Assembly: GCA_963931865.1 (NCBI GenBank) | Contig: OZ007510.1 | Span: 5,805,399-5,869,398 of the forward strand | DNA from: Axinella damicornis | Taxonomy: Eukaryota; Porifera; Demospongiae; Axinellida; Axinellidae | DNA: 64,000 bases | Reading direction: 5' to 3' | Shown: in pieces, positions 34,801 through 47,600 of the stretch | How the letters are laid out: each line of letters begins with the position of its first letter | How positions within the stretch are numbered: position 1 is the stretch's first letter | Translations under genes and position numbers: made by a program | The notes under the pieces: model-generated | Told to the model about the DNA's origin: nothing | Database searches by the model: none | What the model saw: only the letters and a program-made list of their open reading frames with translations

Positions 34801-35636
34801 ATGGCGGAGGTCACCAGCAGCAGGAGAGTGTTCGTTGTGGGGGTGGGGATGACCAAGTGAGTTGTCGAGTTTGTGGATAGGTTTACTAACTAGCAGGCTT
34901 GTTACCATCCAAGGTGCCAGTGTGTGTAGTGCTCGGTGCAGTGCTAGTGATGATTCTCCTTGCAGCATGCATACATCAGCATATGATTCTTCTTCTTCTT
35001 TTGTTCCCGCAGGTTTGAAAGGCCCCACAGCAGGGAATGGGACTATCCAGGTGAGGAAAAGTGCAGAAGGAATATTCATGGCGTACCTTTAAATAAGGTC
35101 ACTCACTATTCAAGGGGTGACACTCCCATAGACGCTGCAGTCACAGCTGCTACCATGGTCAAACCTCCATTTCTTGCAGTGAAGCCAAGAGCCGTGACTA
35201 TTGAAAGCTTGTTAATAAGTGGGTATGGTTACGGTCACAAATCTGCACATGATGGCTGCAATGACACTTTTGTCAAGTTAGTAGAGAGTTATAACCCACG
35301 TGAAGTGGAACATGGTACGTTTAAGGGATCCATACGCTTAAAATGAGCTCCATAGAAAAGAAATCACCAATTAATAGTGAGTGATCTCCTTCCAAAGTTG
35401 TTTTTTCCCCCTACGTAAATTAAATGGAATGAAACTTTGACTTGATAAGCTGTTGTAAGCAGTGGAAGTTGGTGTTGGCCTGGGAAGGGGCTACTTCATT
35501 AGCACACCATGTGTTCTCCCTCCAGAGATGGGTCAAGAGGCTGCAGCAGCTGCCCTGAAGGACGCCCACATCGGCTACTCCCAAGTACAGGCTGTTGTGG
35601 CTAGTTACTGCTACGGAGATCCAACCTGTGGTAGGT

Positions 35637-35681
<45 letters not shown>

Positions 35682-38600
35682 AAAGAAACCCTGCCTGGGG
35701 CCCTGGATTGTAGCATTTTTGAGTGCAGCAAGGATGTTACTGAGGCCCCAAGTTCCATTGTATGAGCTGTCTACCTGTAACTATGGTAACTAGGTCCAAC
35801 ACTGCCATTGTTCATTGATTGTAAGGGTTCTAGAGCCCATCAGATCACAATACTGTACTCTAAATAGTACCCAGGCCCCGCCCACCCAGGCCTGGGTACG
35901 AGGCTAGTTGAAGACTAGTCACCAGAAATACGTACGTAAGTGGAAACATGTAGTCACACTTTATAAGGCGCAGCTCAATTATAAATGCATATTCATTGTT
36001 AGGTGCAGGTTGGACTCTCATCCCAGCTACTGATTATTAAGCGCCGAAGTCTTCTAGATACTCTGCCAATTCCATCTTACAGAGTGGAAAAAATTCCTGT
36101 TCGATGGAGGTTATTCGAAATTAACCCCATCTCGTTGTTACAACCACATAATTTATTTTCCTCCTGTGATATACGTGTACCGGGTTAGGTGTATATCACA
36201 GGAGCTCATAACTTCTATATTTTTTGGTCTGTAGAAGTCCCTCCCTCCCTCCCTTAATAACATGTTGGTATTGTACTTGTAGGGCAATGGAAGAATGTCA
36301 GTATGTAGTGTAATGGTCTTTCTTTGTTGTACTTTCTGCAGGACAGAAGGCGGTGTATGGTGAGTGATGGTGTACTCATCACGAGACACATTGTAGTTGG
36401 TAGCACTGTGAAGTATATTGGGAGGAAGAGGATAGCTGACTGAAGGTGCAAGCACCAAGCATGATGCTGTTGCCGAGCTGTTGGCTAGCTCAGGGTGCAA
36501 CACTGCGTTGACAAGACCCAACTGCACTGCACTCCAACACCTAATGAGCGCATGCTGGCAGGCATCCATTTTATGACTGTGGTTAATTCTCCCTCCCTCC
36601 CTCCCTCCCTCCCTCCCTCCCTCCCTCCCTCCCTCCCTCCCTCCCTCCCTCCCTCCCTCCCTCCCTCCCTCCCTCCCTCCCTCCCTCCCCCCCCTCCCCT
36701 CCCCTCACACCAGGGCTGGGTCTGACAGGTGTTCCTGTGTTCAATGTGAACAACAACTGTTCCTCAGGCTCCACAGCCCTCATGATGGCCAAACTGCTAG
36801 TGCAGGCTGGCTATGACTGCACACTTGCCGTAGGTAAGTCGAAGAGTGTAAGTCTCTGCAAGTGCAGGAATGTACATGTATATGTCACTTTTCATAGGAG
36901 GAGTGGCTCATATTATGCATGCAAGTATAGTGGTAGTAAGGAAGGAGGTGGGGCTGCAACTTCCTGGTTCCCCAACTCATGCTGGCAATAGTCGTGGTTA
37001 AGGCTTCAGGCTAGTCTGCTAGGAGGACACCACAGTGTGTTGTGCACTGTCTGTCCTCCAGAGAGTGAGAATTCTCTTCCCCTCCTCTATCCAGGAATCC
37101 TTACTAGTGTCTACAAGTATTTATCAGGCCTTGGGTTTGAATCTGAGCTGGATTCTCTTTCTTTCTCACTCTTATGAGCTTCTATCACTGTTCATGATCA
37201 CCTACTGAGGGAGCAATGCCAACCTGTGAGTGCTCTACTGTTCTTGTCAGTACAGGTTTTGAAAAGATGGACCATGGTTTGTCTGAGAACTTTGCAGACC
37301 GAGTCTCTCCGATAAAGCAGCATGTGGAGAGTCTAGAGAAGTTGGGAGCAAAATCTGGGCCCCTCAACCCTCACATCAATGCTGTCACCTCCGATGTGAT
37401 CAAGGTAAGGGGCTGGTGGAGAGGTCGTAATGTGGGTGTGTGCAAAGATGCATTGCTAAAGCCAAAATACCTTACTCTAGCCTTGTTCCTAATAACCAAA
37501 TACCTTACTCTAGCCTTGTTGCCATTTGTCAATTACATCATGCTCATGTGAGCAGGCTCTCCCCACCTTTTCTGTACTGCAAGCAACAAAATGCTGGGCG
37601 GGGGCCTTGGAATGAGGCTATCCTTGCTCCACTCCACTCATAGCTAAGAGAAAGTACTCATACCATGTCATCCTCTCAATCCACTTCTCCCGCTAACCTC
37701 GGTGTTGCAATGGGTATGCAGGTAGTACATAGAGAAAAGAAGGAACACTAGCTGGCAGTGGGTGTGCTTGCGTATTGTTACTTCTCCCTCCTTTATTTGC
37801 GTGTCAATGAACTACCTGTCTCTGAATACACAGATGTTTGCGTATGCAGCACAAAACCATTGCAGACAGCACGGGACACGCACAGAACACTTTGCCAAGA
37901 TCGCCAGCAAGAACAGAAGACATGGCACACAGAACCCCAGAGCGGCCTTCCAGGTATGAACAGTTCACTGCTATGAAGCAGTTGATTTTAAGGTGTAATA
38001 GTCTGGACACCAAATGTGGCCCTCTATCGTGCCAGTCCCTCTGTTGTGCCAAGTCCTCTAGCTGAATGGTGTCTGTTCAGGTTGTGTGTGCCTTGGCGAA
38101 CATGGCCTTAAGTCCAATTTGCTTACCTGGTTGTCTGCTGCTTTCAATAGTTGAGTAATTTTGTAATCTGTAGTTCAGGTACGTTCAACTTGCCAAAACT
38201 GGCACATTTTGAAAATCAACTATGGCACATAAAACCCTGTACCTGGCCCTGCTCGCTACTTCCTGCCTCATTCCCAAGCTGTCCCTGCCTGAATGTTTTG
38301 ATTGCTTGCAAGTGANNNNNNNNNNNNNNNNNNNNNNNNNNNNNNNNNNNNNNNNNNNNNNNNNNNNNNNNNNNNNNNNNNNNNNNNNNNNNNNNNNNNN
38401 NNNNNNNNNNNNNNNNNNNNNNNNNNNNNNNNNNNNNNNNNNNNNNNNNNNNNNNNNNNNNNNNNNNNNNNNNNNNNNNNNNNNNNNNNNNNNNNNNNNN
38501 NNNNNNNNNNNNNNNCCCACATCGGCTACTCCCAAGTACAGGCTGTTGTGGCTAGTTACTGCTACGGAGATCCAACCTGTGGTAGGTTGCCCCCCCCCCC

Positions 38601-41600
38601 CCCCCCAAAAAAAAAAAGAAACCCTGCCTGGGGCCCTGGATTGTAGCATTTTTGAGTGCAGCAAGGATGTTACTGAGGCCCCAAGTTCCATTGTATGAGC
38701 TGTCTACCTGTAACTATGGTAACTAGGTCCAACACTGCCATTGTTCATTGATTGTAAGGGTTCTAGAGCCCATCAGATCACAATACTGTACTCTAAATAG
38801 TACCCAGGCCCCGCCCACCCAGGCCTGGGTACGAGCCTAGTTGAAGACTAGTCACCAGAAATACGTACGTACGTGGAAACATGTAGTCACACTTTATAAG
38901 GCGCAGCTCACTTATAAATGCATATTCATTGTTAGGTGCAGGTTGGACTCTCATCCCAGCTACTGATTATTAAGCGCTGAAGTCTTCTAGATACTCTGCC
39001 AATTCCATCTTACAGAGTGGAAAAATTTCCTGTTCGATGGAGGTTATTCGAAATTAACCCCATCTCGTTGTTACAACCACATAATTTATTTTCCTCCTGT
39101 GATATACGTGTACCGGGTTAGGTGTATATCACAGGAGCTCATAACTTCTATATTTTTTGGTCTGTTGAAGTCCCTCCCTCCCTCCCTCCCTTAATAACAT
39201 GTTGGTATTGTACTTGTAGGGCAATGGAAGAATGTCAGTATGTAGTGTAATGGTCTTTCTTTGTTGTACTTTCTGCAGGACAGAAGGCGGTGTATGGTGA
39301 GTGATGGTGTACACGTACTCATCACGAGACACATTGTAGTTGGTAGCACTGTGAAGTATATTGGGAGGAAGAGGATAGCTGACTCAGGGTGCAACACTGT
39401 GTTGAGAAGACCCAACTGCACTGCACTCCAACACCTATTGAGCGCATGCTGGCAGGCATCCATTTTATGACTGTGGTTAATTCTCCCTCCCCCCCTCCCC
39501 CCCTCCCCCCCTCCCCCCCTCCCTCCCTCCCTCCCTCCCTCCCTCCCTCCCTCCCTCCCTCCCTCCCTCCCTCCCTCCCTCCCTCCCTCCCTCCCTCCCT
39601 CCCTCCCTCCCTCCCTCCCTCCCTCCCTCCCTCCCTCCGTCCCTCCCTCCCCTCCCCTCCACCAGGGCTGGGTCTGACAGGTGTTCCTGTGTTCAATGTG
39701 AACAACAACTGTTCCTCAGGCTCCACAGCCCTCATGATGGCCAAACTGCTAGTGCAGGCTGGCTATGACTGCACACTTGCCGTAGGTAAGTCGAAGAGTA
39801 TAAGTTTCTGCAAGTGCAGGCATGTACATGTATACGTCACTTTTCATAGAAGGAGTGGCTCATATAATGCATGCAAGTATAGTGGTAGTAAGGAAGGAGG
39901 TGGGGCTGTAGGAGGTGGGGCTGCAACTTCCTGGTTCCCCAACTCATGCTGGCAATAGTCGTGGTTAAGGCTTCAGGCTAGTCTGCTAGGAGGACACCAC
40001 AGTGTGTTGTGCACTGTCTGCCCTCCAGAGAGTGAGAATTCTCTTCCCCCTCCTCTACCCAGGAATCCTTACTAGTGTCTACAAGTATTTATCAGGCCTT
40101 GGGTTTGAATTTGAGTTGGATTCTTTTTCTTTCTCACTCTTATGAGCTTCTATCACTTTTCATGATCACCTACTGAGGGAGCAATGCCAACCTGTGAGTG
40201 CTCTACTGTTCTTGTCAGTACAGGTTTTGAGAAGATGGACCATGGCTTGTCTGAGAACTTTGCAGACCGAGTCTCTCCGATAAAGCAGCATGTGGAGAGT
40301 CTAGAGAAGTTGGGAGCAAAATCTGGGCCCCTCAACCCTCACATCAATGCTGTCACCTCCGATGTGATCAAGGTAAGGAGCTGGTGGAGAGGTCGTAATG
40401 TGGGTGTATATACAAAGATGTGTTGCTAAAGCCAAAATACCTTACTCTAGCCTTGTTCCTAATAACCAAATACCTTACTCTAGCCTTGTTGCCGTTTGTC
40501 AATTACATCATGCTCACGTGAGGAAAATACCAGGCTCTCCCCATCTTTTCTGTACTGCAAGCGACGAAAAGCTGGGCGGGGGCCTGGGAACGAGGCTATC
40601 CTTGCTCCACTCCACTCATAGCTAAGAGAAAGTACTCATACCATGTCATCCTCTCAATCCACTTCTCCCGCTAACCTCGGTGTTGCAATGGGTGTGCAGG
40701 TAGTACATAGGGAAAAGAAGGAACGCTAGCTGGCAGTGGGTGTGCTTGCGTATTGCCACTTCTCCCTCCTTTATTTGCGTGTCAATGAACTACCTGTCTC
40801 TGAATACACAGATGTTTGCGTATGCAGCACAAGACCATTGCAGACAGCACGGGACACGCACAGAACACTTTGCCAAGATCGCCAGCAAGAACAGAAGACA
40901 TGGCACACAGAACCCCAGAGCGGCCTTCCAGGTATGAACAGTTCACTGCTATGAAGCAGTTGATTTTAAGGTGTAATAGTCTGGACACCAAATGTGGCCC
41001 TCTATCGTGCCAGTCCCTCTGTTGTGCCAAGTCCTCTAGCTGAATGGTGTCTGTTCAGGTTGTGTGTGCCTTGGCGAACATGGCCTTAAGTCCAATTTGC
41101 TTACCTGGTTGTCTGCTGCTTTCAATAGTTGAGTAATTTTGTAATCTGTAGTTCAGGTACGTTCAACTTGCCAAAACTGGCACATTTTGAAAATCAACTA
41201 TGGCACATAAAACCCTGTACCTGGCCCTGCTCGCTACTTCCTGCCTCATTCCCAAGCTGTCCCTGCCTGAATGTTTTGATTGCTTGCAAGTGATTGCGAT
41301 ATAGCTCTACTGCAAATGATCAACTGGAAGTGGGAGAACAGGTTCGGAATGAGGCTACTCTGGTTCCACTCTGCACTGGAGGATGTACAAAAAGTAACTA
41401 GTTCTCCTTCTCTCCTTTTGTTCTTCTCAGAAACCCATCAGCCCAGAGTCAGTGCTCTCAAGGCGTATGATCTGTGACCCCATTACCATAGCAATGTCAG
41501 CCCCCACTGGTGACGGGGCGGCGGCAGCTGTTGTGTGCAGTGAGGAGTTTGTGAGGAGACACCACTTGTGGGTAAGCGTAGAAAGGGAAGGAGAAAAGGG

Positions 41601-44600
41601 AAAGAGGGGGAGGAAGGAGTCGCAGGGGAGGAAGAAAAAGCAAGGGAGGGGGAGCGAGGGAGAGTGAGAAGGGAGGAGAGGGAGGATGGGAAAGAGGAGA
41701 TGGAGGGGAAAGTGAGGGAGGAGAGAGTGGAGGGCAGAGAAGGGAGGGAGGGAGAAGAAAGAGATGAAAGAGGGAGAAATGGGGAGGGAAGGCGAGGGAG
41801 AGAGAAGGAAGGAGAAGAGAGAGGGGAGGGAGTAGAAAGAGAGGAGCGAGGAGGGAGAAGAAGAAGGGAGGAGGGGGAAGGGAAGGCGAGGGAGAGAAGG
41901 GAGTGGGGAGAGAGGGAATGAAGAAGAGAGAGCGGGTAGTGGAGCGAGCAAAAGGTGGGAAGGTTGGATGGGAGGAGCTCTTCATGTAATTGAGTGACTT
42001 AAGAGGAAATGAGTTGAGGAGGAGGAGGGGAGGGGGGGGGGGGGGGGGGAGGAGAGGGTTGGCGCATGCACTACAGGTTAGTGGAGGAGGGAGGAAGAGT
42101 GTGTAGATGATATTTGGTGAGGGTAAGTGGATATGGAATGAGAAGTAGAAGAATCCACCCACACTGTTCTCTTCTTGCCCATGCAGAATTGTGCAGTTGA
42201 GATAGTGGCACAGCACATGTGTACTGACCTGCCAGACTCGTTCAACCACAGTTTCCTTGGTCTTTGTGGCTACTCCATGAGTCGTGTGGCAGCCCAGCGG
42301 TGCCTGAGGGAAGCCGGGATGAGCATGAGAGATGTGGATGTGGTGGAGCTACACGACTGCTTTGCACCAGCCGAGGTATGTTGCGTGGGAAGTGGGACTC
42401 CTGTGTGCTTGTTTGTTGACCACTGACAGGACTTAGTATTCATTGATCGTGAACGATTCTGAAACCTGACCAGTTAGATTGATATTGGAACCAGAATGGC
42501 CATGTCTTGTTGTAGAGACTGGAAATGGGGCAACCTATTATCAGCATGTCCTCACCATGTTATCTTGTACATTGTATATCGAAAGGTAGTGTCTGTGGTT
42601 GAATCTGAATGATGCCACTTCATTTGGAGTGGCAGCAACTAGGTTGTCATGGGAAGGTATGGGCTGTAGCAACTAGGTTGTCATGGGAAGGTATGGGCTG
42701 TAGTGCAAGCTTAATTGGTAGCTACAAAGTGTTGTGAATATGGGTTGGATGTCTCACACTGCTCAAGAACATGAGTGATTTTATGTCCTTTCATGTGGGT
42801 GGTTAAAAGCTGCATGAACATTTGTTACAGTACATTGAAAGGAAGGCTTATTATTGGCTTCAAGCTCTGTTTGACCATCCAGTGGTTTCCGTGGAAACTT
42901 CTGCAAGCTGTCAGGCTCTTGACTCAACCATGCACCCACCCCCTTGATCCTGCTAATTAATAGCCTCACTGCAGTAGCCAACCCGTATTAAGAGGCACTA
43001 ACACAAATGATTACCAGGATCTCCTCGTTCATATTTTGTTGCCTTGTTTTGCTGGGAGAGAGCCTATAGGAATGATGCTTAATTGGTTTTTGATAGCGTG
43101 TTTTTCCTCCCCCTCACTCTTCTCTTCTACTTGTTGCCTCCCTCTCTCTCCTCCACCCCCCCCCCCCCCCCCCCCCCCCCCCTTCCCCCACCACACACGC
43201 ACCACATCCTTCCCCTCCCCTCTTCCCTCTCAGCTGTTCCTATATGAGGCTCTGGGGTTATGTCCCGAGGGAAAAGGCGCCACTCTTGTTGACTCAGCAG
43301 AGTGGATCACCAACAGAAATGGTTGGGGAATATGCATGTGTGTGTGTGTGTGTTGTGTGTGCTGCACAATGGTGGTGAGCATATACCTCGGGAGTCCTTA
43401 GTAATTCAAGTGTCCATCTCAATGGCACACGGTAAAAGAGCTCATCTTTTTCACTGGAGGTACGTTTATCAGTTGTAGATGAGTGAAGAGGATAGTCTGT
43501 TGAACTTTTTCCAAGACCGTAGGAAGTCAAGAATCACGTCTTATGTTCCATTCAGCTGAAGTTTGTTCACTCATTTGAATTCCTTATTGAGCTCCTAGTG
43601 CTGCTACGTGTTGCCATGGCAATAGCTGACATCCTTGTTTGACAACCGAAGGCAGGAGTGTTATTTTTGACTTAATGAGCTGTTGCCATGATCCTGACAC
43701 ACCTCATTGAGCTCTAACTGCACAGCTGCGAAAAGTTGTTACTGATGAACAAATCTGTGGTGTTGTATGCCAATTGAGGGTGGGGTAACACCTGCTAAAG
43801 TGGCCACTTACCTCATTCACTAACAACAAGTAGCTTTGCTCGCTTAAGCTGCTGCTTCCCTATTATGTCCAGTGCCTGTACTGGCAGCTCCTTGTGCAGT
43901 AATGTGGCAAGCTCGAGCTCTCACCCGGCCGGCCCTCCTCTCACCCAGCCCTCCTCATGGCATTGGAACTAGTGTGGCACACAACAGTTCTCTGTTCAGC
44001 GGTCTTGTGAGCTCTCACCCCTCACTGTGTCTGCTTGAGTCCTCATTACTCTGACTCATCGACTTCCCCCAGCCTCGTGCCCGAGTCCGCTATGAACAAC
44101 TCCGAGGAAATGGTTCATACCCGCATAGTAGAACCAGTGAACCACATCTCCCTTTGTTCACTAAGCTAATCAAGTACTATTCTCATTCCCAGACCGTGGG
44201 GGGCCTGGGCACGAGACTAATCAAGTACAGGATAATGACCGATTCATTATCAGAGTTGATGCACTCAATTATGTTTTGTCATTCTAGTTGGGGCAGGCAT
44301 GAGAGTGGAGGAAGTAAGCCGGTATATCTCAAAACAGATGCTACACAAATTCTCCATTAGACTACTTGTCCTGCTCACATACTGAGAATTTGATGGCAAC
44401 AGGACACATTCCACACATTCTTTAGAAAAGCACCAATGCATTTAGGGAAGCAAGTGAGTGCTCCAGGTGTGAAACCTGGTTCTTCAGGAAGGATGATTCT
44501 AAAAGGGAAAGTCACCTACTGTATGATAGCTTAAGTGCCTCATGCCTCCAGTGGGGACATTTGTGGTGCTTGGAATTTGATGGTCTACCTGACAGTATAG

Positions 44601-47600
44601 CCTCATTCCCAGGTCTCGTGCCCCAGTTACCCCAGCCCAGTCAACAAGGTCTACCAGTATGTCAACCTGGCATGCAGCAGGTATTATAAATCTCACATTT
44701 GGAGTGGCTGGTTGCCTTGGTTACTTTCTGATTTTCTGGCTTTCATAGTTGTGGGTATGAACAGGAAGTGCTAGCTATGATCATTCACCTCATAGATCCT
44801 TTGACCTAACAATCACATCACTGGATTTTAGTTGCGATTGCTGACTTGGCAGAGCCAAGGAAAGTAGTCACCGGACTGCCTTCAACATGGGGTGGCAGTT
44901 GGGAAGTGATTTAAGACCTTACCATACAGGAGTTTCAGGGGACCCTCAGTCTCTAACTGACGTGGTACGTGGAACTCATAAGCACACTGTGACTGCAAGT
45001 TGCTGTAGTGAACTTATGGTGTGACAGCTGTGCAGTTAGCCTCGTTCTAGCAAATATAGATGAGGTAGTTTCGGTACGTCACCCTATCCCGCCTGCCCCT
45101 GCAGCATTTTCATGAAACATTCCTGCAACCAGAAAACTGCACTGCCCTCACGTGACTGCCCTATAACCATACCCTCAGGTGATCGGGGTGGATGAACAGA
45201 TCATTCCCAGGTCCCCAACCTCTTCATCACTTGCACCGTACTGCAAGATCGGGAAGCTGGAATGAGGCTACTGTGCATATTGTAGCACTGAACTCTTCAA
45301 CCTTCCTGATATTCATTTGTCCAAGTTAGTGGTTGATTTATCTGGAGTACTATCAGGAGACCGAAGACTACGAGACCACAGTATCCAGTTCACATTTTTG
45401 TAAATCGCTTGAAGTTGTTTCCAATACGTGGCTGGATAACCCCCTATTCTGCCTTGTCTAGCTGTCTTGAACTATGATGTCATACTATAATTATCACTGT
45501 GAGATTTTTCAGAGGTCAAAGTCTCTTCCTGGCCTTAGTCTCCTCTGCCCTTGGCAAGTTCTCAAAGAGCACAAATCAACTCTTTTAACATTCCTTTAAA
45601 GTACTAGATAGACACTAATTGTTTGTTCCTTCCCTTTTTGTTGCCCTAATCGAACTCTTGGCTCGCGCCATGCTTTGTGGGCCTCAACATACCACCCATG
45701 GATGATGTGATGCTGTCTAGAAAATAATGTCTGTAGGGTCATGTGAGACTATCTGTGGGAACTTAGCATATGGTACCGTATTGGGGGGGGGCAAGTCCGT
45801 GCACATGTGGTATAATTAACATTCCATGGGTATAGTGTACAGTGATATACAAGAAGTAGCAGACTATTATCAGCTCTAGCACAGACGTTTGCTGGGTTCA
45901 ATCATTTGGTTGATTCTTACCTGATGCACTTGAGTGCAATAGACAAGTCCTGTCCTACCCCCCTGATGTGGTACGTACTATATAGTTAAGGGATCATGTG
46001 ACACTACAGTGGGATCATGTGATGGTGTGCTACGTATGTCGTACTGCACTTGTGTGTTGCTGCAGCTCACAGATCATACTGTAAGCATTAGCCACACAGA
46101 GTCCCAGGAGTAGTCACATGTTTCCCAGTAGTCACGAGTGCAGTATGTGGATGTTCACGGAATGTGACCCAAACACAGCTGAAGTAGAATGGAGTTCTCC
46201 CATTGACGAGGCTAGTAAACAGACATTAGGTCACGTTTATGTGACAGGACATGAGGTCATAATTATGTGACAGACATGAGGTGACAGACACACTTTGTTA
46301 CAGACCTGATGTAATGATTACATAATGAACTGTGGTAAGATTATGTAGACAGGTGAAAGTGAAGTAGACATATTCCTTCCTGATTACGTAATGGACATGA
46401 TTATGTAGACTGATATGTGGAAGTGACGTAGACATTCCTTGTGCAAAAGCTGGCCTGGCTGTGTACAGGAGGTCAGTTTTCTTTGACACAGTGGTCTGAT
46501 GGGATGGTCTGATACAGGATAGTGGAGATTATCTGTGGGGTGCATCACCTCACAGTAGTATCGATCTAGGCAGTTTGGAAAACCCAATGCTTTATTGAAA
46601 AATCTATTGTGCGTGTGAACTGTGTGTACTCCAGACACTATAATTGCTGCATCTGTAATCCACCACAGCCTCAAAGCTAATGTTTGAAATCATACCCATA
46701 TCCGAAATGTAACCATGTTCCTAGCTTCCATCCATTTTTGAATTTACGTTGTTTGCCTCCCAATTAAGTTGTGTTTGACCCAGGAAAGGTAGCCTACCTG
46801 AAGGGTACAGGGGTAGGTCAGCTGATAACCCAGACCTCTTGAATGTTTGGAATGTGAACGTGACAGCGTAATGAGTACATAATTGTTGGCAAACACGATT
46901 CCACCTTTGACCTTTATAGAACTGGTTCTTCTATTGTTTAGCTGGAGATCAGTCAGGTACCAATAGCCATATAAGGAAGTGAAACTACTGATGTGTTAGT
47001 ACGTGAGACCTTTGTGAATAGGTGTTTGGAACTATGCAAGCTTTCCCCTTTCCCTGTGGTACGGTGCTGTCACCTCTGGCAGAGAAGTGGTTCAAAATCT
47101 AGACTGTTGAGTCAGCACTTATGGGATGTGGTACCAAGCCTTCTGGCTGCTAGTCCCTCCCTCTCCGCCTGGCCGGTTGAACAGGTGCACAGTAGGTCAG
47201 ACGGGCACGCAGTAGCGTGCACGCTTGACTGGCTGGGTGGAGAGGGCTAGCGGCTAGACTCGCCTTCTCCCTGTGTTGAGGGTGCAGACATGAGAACAAA
47301 GATACTTGCGTCATCTGTAATGATCCAGAACAAGGGATAAGCTATAATATATTTCTGAGAATGATATGTATGACTAGAGGTTAGTGCACACCTTGTTGAC
47401 AACTGTCAATTAGGGTACAGGTAGTTAGAAGTCTGGCCAGTTGAACTTATCAACTAACTGACAAATGGGTTGAATAATCCAGAACAAAGGAGAAGTTATA
47501 ATAATTTTCTGTGTACAGTGAAACCTGTTTAGAGACATGACCGCTTTCAATGCAGCCACCTGTCTAATTAAGGCCAAATATTTTTGGCCCCCAGGTGACC

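Larger units (their letters stand above)
35564..38315 (+). repeat. First copy of the duplicated thiolase segment (most of exon 3 through exon 7 and flanking intron)
   Basis: This stretch recurs at 38516-41293 with about 1-3% substitutions plus length changes in poly-C, CCCT and other repeats. It ends abruptly at the N gap. See the gap and second-copy entries. Confidence 0.9.

Noticed and set aside
36992..37200. Possible SINE in the thiolase intron (GGTTAAGGC and GGGTTTGAATC)
   Set aside because: A- and B-box-like words are present, but their spacing of over 100 bp does not fit a tRNA promoter.
41427..42249. Ser/Pro/Leu-rich minus-strand frames of up to 250 codons
   Set aside because: Complement of a polypurine intron and thiolase exons. 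Composition alone explains them.
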